From contig CAMURE010000017.1 of assembly GCA_947097375.1 (NCBI GenBank), positions 1 to 10,660 on the forward strand: DNA of 10,660 bases, written 5' to 3'. Shown piece by piece: positions 6,239 through 10,660 of this stretch. Below the pieces are notes generated by a model that was not told the DNA's origin, did no database searches, and worked only from the letters and a program-made list of their open reading frames with translations. Source of the stretch: an uncultured Candidatus Saccharibacteria bacterium (GTDB lineage: Bacteria > Patescibacteria > Saccharimonadia > Saccharimonadales > Nanosynbacteraceae). How positions within the stretch are numbered: the first letter of the stretch is position 1; the number at the start of each line of letters is the position of its first letter. A program made the position numbers and the translations under genes.

Positions 6239-7282
6239 CTATCTTTGCAACTGCTTTGCGATGTCACCACACTTGGCGGCCACATCCCGCCGCGCCACTA
6301 ACACACCGTCTGGCGTGTTGACCACCACTACATTATCAAGGCCGATCACCGCCACCGGCTTGTCCGGCTGCTCGTTGCGAATATAGGTATTAGCGACATC
6401 AATGGTATGAATGTTGTCACCATATGCGTAATTACCCGCCTCATCCTTGGTAACCGCGTCGTGTAGATCCTTGAAATTACCGATATCCATCCAGTCAAAG
6501 CTGGCCGATACCATAGCCAGCTGATGAGCTTTTTCGATCAGGGCGATGTCGATGACTTGATTATCTAGCGCCAGGTATGCGTGATTGTAAGCCTCGCTAC
6601 CAAAGTCAGCAATTGACGCTAACGTCTGGTAATTTGACCACAGATCTGGAGCACTCCGCTGCATTTCATTCCTAAACACGTCAACCGAGCCAACAAAATA
6701 GCCGCAGTTCCACAAATAATTTCCCGACTCAACATACCGCTTCGCTGTCTCGTAATCAGGTTTTTCCTTGAACGACTCGACATTATAGACGCCCGCTTGA
6801 GCATCAATCACCCCATCGCGCTGAATATAACCAAAGCCAGTCGACGGGAAGGTCGGCTCAATGCCGATAAGCGTAATACAACCACGCTCACGAGAAATGC
6901 GCGCTGCTGTATCGAACGAGTGGGCAAACCCCTGGGTGTCACGCACATTATGATCAGAGTGAATAAAGGCAATCGGCTCAGTCCGGTCATGGTGGCGATT
7001 GATATAATCCAGGGCCAATACGATACAGTGCGCCGTCCCCCGCCGTCCCGGCTCGATCAGAAAGGCCTCGTCCGGCAGCTCGGGTAGCTGCGCCCGCAGC
7101 GCCCCGGCGTGGCTGGCCTCGGTCACCACATAAACGGTGTCACCGAGCTTTCTGGCCCGGTCATAGGCTTGTTGGACCATGGTGCGCTCACTAGTTAACG
7201 CCAAAAGTTGTTTTGGTTGAGTTGAGGTTGAGAGTGGCCAGAGGCGCGTGCCTGAGCCACCGGCGATAATTACAGCTATCAT
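6239..7282 (-). CDS. manC: Mannose-1-phosphate guanylyltransferase
   Basis: This 347-residue enzyme makes GDP-mannose from GTP and mannose-1-phosphate. The nucleotidyltransferase signature IAGGSGTRLWPLS (6-18) with PKQ (23-25) is intact. EPGRRGTA (77-84), HSDH (108-111, in place of the usual PADH), STGFGYI (137-143), ESFKEKP (159-165, sugar-binding), WNCGYF (181-186) and SFDWMDIGNF (261-270) follow in family order. The length fits the single-domain ManC form; the phosphomannose isomerase domain of bifunctional enzymes is absent. ATG 7280-7282 lies seven bases after TATACT with no SD. It probably supplies donor to the two GT4 enzymes on the opposite strand. Confidence 0.93.
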   Translation of the reverse strand: MIAVIIAGGSGTRLWPLSTSTQPKQLLALTSERTMVQQAYDRARKLGDTVYVVTEASHAGALRAQLPELPDEAFLIEPGRRGTAHCIVLALDYINRHHDRTEPIAFIHSDHNVRDTQGFAHSFDTAARISRERGCITLIGIEPTFPSTGFGYIQRDGVIDAQAGVYNVESFKEKPDYETAKRYVESGNYLWNCGYFVGSVDVFRNEMQRSAPDLWSNYQTLASIADFGSEAYNHAYLALDNQVIDIALIEKAHQLAMVSASFDWMDIGNFKDLHDAVTKDEAGNYAYGDNIHTIDVANTYIRNEQPDKPVAVIGLDNVVVVNTPDGVLVARRDVAAKCGDIAKQLQR

Positions 7283-7289
7283 ACTATAT

Positions 7290-7295
7290 AGTATA
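7290..7295 (-). promoter_or_regulatory. -10 box of manC (leaderless type)
   Basis: The minus strand reads TATACT, then seven bases and ATG. No convincing -35 lies at 16-18 bases. The spacing puts the transcription start at or within a base or two of the start codon. Confidence 0.55.
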
Positions 7296-7360
7296 CCGAG
7301 TTAGGAGTACAAACGCCACCTATTCTTTAGAGGATTCCGCACTCATATCACAATGGGCCA

Positions 7361-8329
7361 CTAGCGAGGCCCGTCAGCGTCAACACCGCCCTTGTAGCCA
7401 AATAACCTTGCTATAGCTTCCGCATTACTAAAGAACTCCTGTATCCGCTCGATCGTTGGTTTTTTAGGCATTAATGTAAGTTCTTTTAGTATCATGGTGC
7501 GTAGTCTATCCCGATCAGTATCAAGCTCGCTCAGCAATTTGATGCGCTGTAGCTCGGCTGCATAGTCCTGAGGAGCCTCAGACTTCTTTCCTAGTAATAC
7601 GTAGGCCTGCATTCTAGCTTGTTCGTCGCGCTTTCCGTCAAAATCAAGATTATCTGTTTCCTGCTTAACCTGCGATTCTGGATACATCAGGTCGACCTCA
7701 GTTCCACCGACACGCTCTCCATTAGCCATTGCCGCCAGAACAGTATAGTACATATATAACCAGTTGTTCATTCCCGGTGCATCTGAAGGATAATCTAATA
7801 GGTGCTGCATCCCTTGACGATTATAGCCCCGTGGACCAGCGAGCGCATCCGCCGGCATCCCTAGTATATACTCAAATAACCAGCCGATCAATTCCTCGGT
7901 ACGCCGCTGGAATGGCGGCATTGATTCTTTTGAACGCTCTGTCCGCCCAATAACGACGACTGAAAACTCATCCAGCATCCTACTAATCTCTTCTGCAAAA
8001 TCTGGCATACCCGTTTTCTCTGGCTCGGAGGTGATAATTTTATTTCCACCTTGATCTAGTACACACCTCGCACCAATCTGTCGCTGCTTGGGAATTCCTC
8101 CTTCTTCTGGTTTAACACATACTACGGTAGCCCCAAGCTGACCGAGCCCCTTTGCAATACGCGGATCAGGCGACGCATCAACCACAACGCATGGCAGCTC
8201 ATGGTCTTTGACACATCTCTTTACAGTCATGCGTGCGAGGCCGTGACGGAGATCATTATAATTATACTTTGTTCCCGTCACCATAACAACTGGTGCTCCC
8301 TCTATAGGAGGGCTCTTAACTTTACTCAT
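7361..8329 (-). CDS. GT-A-like (family 2-like) glycosyltransferase, function unknown
   Basis: This 322-residue soluble protein has the layout of a GT-A nucleotide-sugar domain. A first strand and turn VVVDASPD (48-55) resemble the VVDNGSTD motif of GT2 enzymes. GGIPKQRQIGARCVL (77-91) matches the G-x-x-x-R-N-x-G-x-x-x-A segment. IITSEPEK (98-105) sits where the metal-binding DxD is expected, with acidic residues but no true DxD. VVIGRTERSKES, PFQRRTEELIGW (139-150) and ALAGPRGYNR (162-171) follow. The C-terminal 110 residues are charged and helical and are not recognised. It has a near-consensus promoter and a leaderless ATG. It could be a divergent transferase or an enzyme that only shares the fold. 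Its place between manC and isomerase genes supports a role in glycan synthesis (inference). Confidence 0.6.
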   Translation of the reverse strand: MSKVKSPPIEGAPVVMVTGTKYNYNDLRHGLARMTVKRCVKDHELPCVVVDASPDPRIAKGLGQLGATVVCVKPEEGGIPKQRQIGARCVLDQGGNKIITSEPEKTGMPDFAEEISRMLDEFSVVVIGRTERSKESMPPFQRRTEELIGWLFEYILGMPADALAGPRGYNRQGMQHLLDYPSDAPGMNNWLYMYYTVLAAMANGERVGGTEVDLMYPESQVKQETDNLDFDGKRDEQARMQAYVLLGKKSEAPQDYAAELQRIKLLSELDTDRDRLRTMILKELTLMPKKPTIERIQEFFSNAEAIARLFGYKGGVDADGPR

Positions 8330-8335
8330 ACTATC

Positions 8336-8363
8336 ATTTTAACATATAAGTTTAATTTGTCAA
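8336..8363 (-). promoter_or_regulatory. Near-consensus sigma-70 promoter, leaderless ATG
   Basis: The minus strand has a perfect TTGACA (8358-8363), a 16-base spacer and TAAAAT (8336-8341), then six bases and the ATG of the GT-A-like gene. It is the best -35/-10 pair among the protein genes, and with no SD present it supports leaderless translation. Confidence 0.8.
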
Positions 8364-8377
8364 TAATGAGTCTGTTT

Positions 8378-9196
8378 CTACACTTCAAAAACGCTTTGTA
8401 CGAACGACACCGCGTCCTCTACACGCTTCACGTTCTCTCCCTGTTCACCCGGACGCATTTCGATTGACACAACACCCTCATAGCCAATGGACTTTAGCGC
8501 ATCAGCTGCAGCGCGATAGTCAACATCGTCTCGATCATAAACTCGATCAAGCATCGGAGCGCTAACGTGAAAATGCTTCAAGATATCGCCATTGTTTCGT
8601 ATCGATTCGCCAAGATCATCGCCAGCCAGCGCCATACATGCCGTGTCAAGATGCAGGCCGATCCCCTCTGAGTTAACCATACGAACAAGCCGCGCACCTT
8701 CATCTGCTGTTGTCACGTAGTCACAATTATATTGAGGTGCATTCGGTTCGATGCAGAGCATGGTGTTATGCTCCTTGGCGACATCACCGAGCTCGGCAAA
8801 GAAACGGCTTGCGATACCGTCCGCCTCTTCTACTGACATCGCACCGCGCTGTCGATTCTTTGGTGAACCAAATACCAATCGACCAGCACCCATATCCCCG
8901 GCTAACCGCAAAAAGTCAGCCAGATACTGCCTCATTTCGTCGCGAAGCTCGCTTGACTCAAACATCTTTAGGTCGGGGCGTGCGAACAGCATCGACTGAA
9001 AGGCTGCAATCTCAATACCATACCCCCTCCACCACTCGACATATTCGTTAATTTGCTCGGGAGTCGCCTTGGTCGGATCATCCCAACGCTTCGTCGGCGC
9101 GATCTCGACACAGCGTACACCAAGCTCTCGCAGCTTTGCGGCGACGTCCGCTTCTTCTTCATTTGTCCATGCGATGTTCGATATAGCTAGTTTCAT
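8378..9196 (-). CDS. Xylose isomerase-like TIM-barrel sugar isomerase/epimerase (paralogue 1)
   Basis: This 272-residue member of the AP-endonuclease-2/xylose-isomerase-like TIM-barrel family probably isomerises or epimerises a sugar or sugar phosphate. It starts MKLAISNIAW. The expected metal ligands are all present: Glu150 (CIEPN), Asp184 (LHLDTAC), His210 (KHFHVSAP) and Glu246 (VSIEMRP). Their spacing is close to that of D-tagatose 3-epimerase-type enzymes. Gly-rich LVFGSPKNRQRG (107-118) lies in the middle of the barrel. It is followed by the GT-A-like gene and preceded by its paralogue, from which it is separated by 15 bases. ATG 9194-9196 is six bases after an extended -10 box. The substrate is unknown, but the gene context suggests a glycan precursor. 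Confidence 0.82.
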   Translation of the reverse strand: MKLAISNIAWTNEEEADVAAKLRELGVRCVEIAPTKRWDDPTKATPEQINEYVEWWRGYGIEIAAFQSMLFARPDLKMFESSELRDEMRQYLADFLRLAGDMGAGRLVFGSPKNRQRGAMSVEEADGIASRFFAELGDVAKEHNTMLCIEPNAPQYNCDYVTTADEGARLVRMVNSEGIGLHLDTACMALAGDDLGESIRNNGDILKHFHVSAPMLDRVYDRDDVDYRAAADALKSIGYEGVVSIEMRPGEQGENVKRVEDAVSFVQSVFEV

Positions 9197-9202
9197 GTAG
9201 TC

Positions 9203-9211
9203 ATTATATCA
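9203..9211 (-). promoter_or_regulatory. Extended -10 promoter of paralogue 1
   Basis: The minus strand reads TGA-TATAAT, a consensus -10 with the TGn extension, directly after the stop codon of the upstream paralogue, followed by six bases and ATG 9194-9196. A -35 is not recognisable, as is common for extended -10 promoters. It gives the gene a separate transcript despite the 15-base gap. Confidence 0.7.
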
Positions 9212-10045
9212 CTACTTATCGCGAAGACCATACTGACCTTTAGCATAATCAATTTCTTGACCAATATCATCCAAACCCAGAGGACCTCTCATCTCAATTG
9301 ACAACCAACCGTCATAGTCTACCTCTCTAAGGGCAGCAGTATAGTCTTTATGAGGAATTTCCGGCGCAAGTGAAGGACGCGCCAGTTCTGGAGCACTTAT
9401 GTCAAAACTGCGCATGCCATAATAACGAACCGCAAGAGCTAAATGCACTGGATCGTCCTGAGCGCCAGCCATCGCCGCCGAATCAAGATGAATTCCAAAC
9501 CCTGGATTGTCAACACGATTAACCAACTCCATACCCTCTGGTGCTGTACGCACAAACTCATTACCATAACCCGATAGAGGCTCGATCGTTAGCCGCGTAT
9601 TGTTGTTATTAGCCTCAACGGCAACCGAGCTGAATAGCTCAGCTGCCTCAATCATAGCCTGTTCAGCACTAAGATCTCCTACTTTACGCAAACCAGGAGA
9701 ACCAAACACCATTGACACCGCACCAAGCCTCCCGGCAAGCTCGGCCTGTTTCTTTAAGTGATCAGCTAAACGTTGACGCCCCGACTCTTCGCCGAAAAGC
9801 GCCGCCCCATCAACCCCGAACACCAAAGACTGCAATCCAACAACTACCATACCACGTTCTGCAAGTCTTTTGCGATATTCATCTGCCTCCTTCGGTCCAA
9901 CACTTGGCGCCTCCGGCCAAATCATTGTCGGCGCAATTACAAGCCCCTCAACACCACACTGCGACACACGCTTCAGCGCTTCTTGTTGATTTTCACCAAA
10001 AGCAATATTCGAGATAGCAAGCTTCATTGACTCCTTCGAATTCAT
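9212..10045 (-). CDS. Xylose isomerase-like TIM-barrel protein (paralogue 2, altered metal site)
   Basis: This 277-residue protein is homologous along its length to the gene that follows: both have MKLAISNIA, VFGSP, a TIEP/CIEP motif, GIHLD/GLHLD and SIEMR. Ligand-like residues are Glu155, Asp188 and Glu251, but the usual His is replaced by Asp215 (SFDISAP versus HFHVSAP). Activity or metal choice may thus differ. Two starts compete. ATG 10043-10045 lies six bases after TATAAT and gives an extra MNSKES. ATG 10025-10027 gives the same start as the paralogue and has GAAGGAG three bases upstream. The end is TAG at 9212-9214. It follows the epimerase gene by 18 bases and probably acts in the same sugar pathway (inference). 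Confidence 0.8.
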   Translation of the reverse strand: MNSKESMKLAISNIAFGENQQEALKRVSQCGVEGLVIAPTMIWPEAPSVGPKEADEYRKRLAERGMVVVGLQSLVFGVDGAALFGEESGRQRLADHLKKQAELAGRLGAVSMVFGSPGLRKVGDLSAEQAMIEAAELFSSVAVEANNNNTRLTIEPLSGYGNEFVRTAPEGMELVNRVDNPGFGIHLDSAAMAGAQDDPVHLALAVRYYGMRSFDISAPELARPSLAPEIPHKDYTAALREVDYDGWLSIEMRGPLGLDDIGQEIDYAKGQYGLRDK

Positions 10046-10051
10046 ACCCGC

Positions 10052-10080
10052 ATTATACCATGATTACTTATTTTTTGCAA
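10052..10080 (-). promoter_or_regulatory. Promoter of paralogue 2
   Basis: The minus strand has TTGCAA (10075-10080, four of six to TTGACA), a 17-base spacer ending in TGG, and TATAAT (10052-10057), so it is also an extended -10. Six bases then lead to ATG 10045. It lies across the 3' end of the epimerase gene. Confidence 0.75.
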
Positions 10081-10660
10081 CAAACTCCTTGATACCAGCT
10101 AGCTCCTCTGCCTTTGTATATAGATAATTGCCCTCGCCGCCATACACCTCAGCATATTTACTGTGCATATCCCAGTAGGCCGGTGTTACTCCCTCCGGCG
10201 TGTTAGTAAACTCCATACCAAAGGCAACCTTGGCGACTTCCCGCGTGCTGACCGGCGGCGTTGCAAAATTAACCAGCGGCAGATTATTCTCTAAAGCAAT
10301 GGTGATATCGCGCCAAATATTAGCGAGATTATAGTACTGATACATACCATCAGCATGTATTTTTTCAACCATGTTATTGTTCATCAGATCATAAATAACA
10401 TTCTTCTTCAGTCCGTCGCCAAATAGCCCCGGCAGGCGAACAATTGTTGTATCAAAGTTCTCACGACAGAATTGCTCAAGATAATACCTATTAACTCCGT
10501 ATGGCAAAAGCCCTTCGGTTTCAATGGGCGTATCTTCGTTAGCGCCATTTGGGTTTTTATAAACACCGACTGTTGAAATCAGGATGAGCTTCTTGATCTT
10601 TGCCTTTTTGATATGTGAGATAAACCCTTCAATCTCCGCACGGTCAACCTCTGGCTCCTG
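10064..10660 (-). CDS. NAD-dependent sugar epimerase/dehydratase, 5' part outside window
   Basis: The reading frame is open from the window edge to TAA at 10064-10066 (198 residues seen), so the N-terminal NAD-binding glycine motif is missing. Visible extended-SDR features are KKLILISTVGVY (23-34, with the catalytic Ser/Thr region), PYGVNRYYLEQF (53-64, Y-x3-R in place of the usual Y-x3-K) and VRLPGLFGDGLKKN (74-87). YQYYNLANIWRDI follows (107-119, a substrate/oligomer segment of the family). A start at TTG 10507 would remove the active-site strand and is not real. It probably makes or modifies a nucleotide sugar for the glycan locus; the substrate is unknown. Confidence 0.85.
   Translation of the reverse strand, partial: QEPEVDRAEIEGFISHIKKAKIKKLILISTVGVYKNPNGANEDTPIETEGLLPYGVNRYYLEQFCRENFDTTIVRLPGLFGDGLKKNVIYDLMNNNMVEKIHADGMYQYYNLANIWRDITIALENNLPLVNFATPPVSTREVAKVAFGMEFTNTPEGVTPAYWDMHSKYAEVYGGEGNYLYTKAEELAGIKEFVAKNK

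Noticed and set aside
7361..7385. Hairpin GGGCC-N8-GGCCC at the end of the GT-A-like gene as a terminator
   Set aside because: The stem is only five pairs, overlaps the stop codon and is not followed by a T-run.

Overview
The window looks like part of a compact bacterial chromosome. The best guess is a Patescibacteria/CPR member, probably Candidatus Saccharibacteria (TM7). This is inference, resting on short spacings, a LexA-type HTH protein without its protease domain, CPR-style surface-glycan genes, and an apparently leaderless expression style. UGA ends three genes here (O-antigen polymerase, sugar transferase, first glycosyltransferase), so the code is standard and the UGA-Gly lineages (Gracilibacteria, Absconditabacteria) are unlikely. 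Base composition is balanced; no phage, IS, CRISPR or rRNA sequence was seen.

Layout. Positions 1-540 are mostly non-coding or degraded. On the minus strand they hold the first codons of a possible gene leaving the window, an 8-codon minicistron directly behind a TATAAT box, and a protein-like but broken reading frame with three in-frame TAA codons. Next come tRNA-Asn(GUU) with its own promoter and terminator (508-652) and a 110-residue LexA-like DNA-binding protein (654-986), both minus strand. A symmetric divergent promoter at 990-1028 separates it from a plus-strand operon (1032-6162): Wzy/O-antigen-ligase-type membrane protein, WbaP/WcaJ-type polyprenyl-phosphate sugar transferase, and two GT4 glycosyltransferases. 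These four genes overlap one another by 1-17 bases. Converging on them from the right is a minus-strand cluster (6239-10660): the 5'-truncated 3' part of an NAD-dependent sugar epimerase, two paralogous xylose-isomerase-like TIM-barrel proteins, an unfamiliar GT-A-like protein, and ManC (mannose-1-phosphate guanylyltransferase).

How the parts fit. ManC would supply GDP-mannose. The sugar transferase would start a glycan on undecaprenyl phosphate, the GT4 enzymes would extend it (their motifs resemble mannosyltransferases), and the Wzy-like protein would polymerise or transfer it outside the membrane. The epimerase and the two isomerase-like proteins probably make or modify a further sugar. 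This is therefore a cell-surface polysaccharide or glycoconjugate locus.

The most striking structure is regulatory. Six protein genes and the minicistron have a -10 box (TATAAT, TATACT or TAAAAT) followed by exactly six bases (seven for manC) and then the start codon, which places the transcription start at the start codon itself. The two genes internal to the plus operon instead carry strong Shine-Dalgarno sequences. This suggests that first genes are translated from leaderless mRNA and internal genes by SD initiation.
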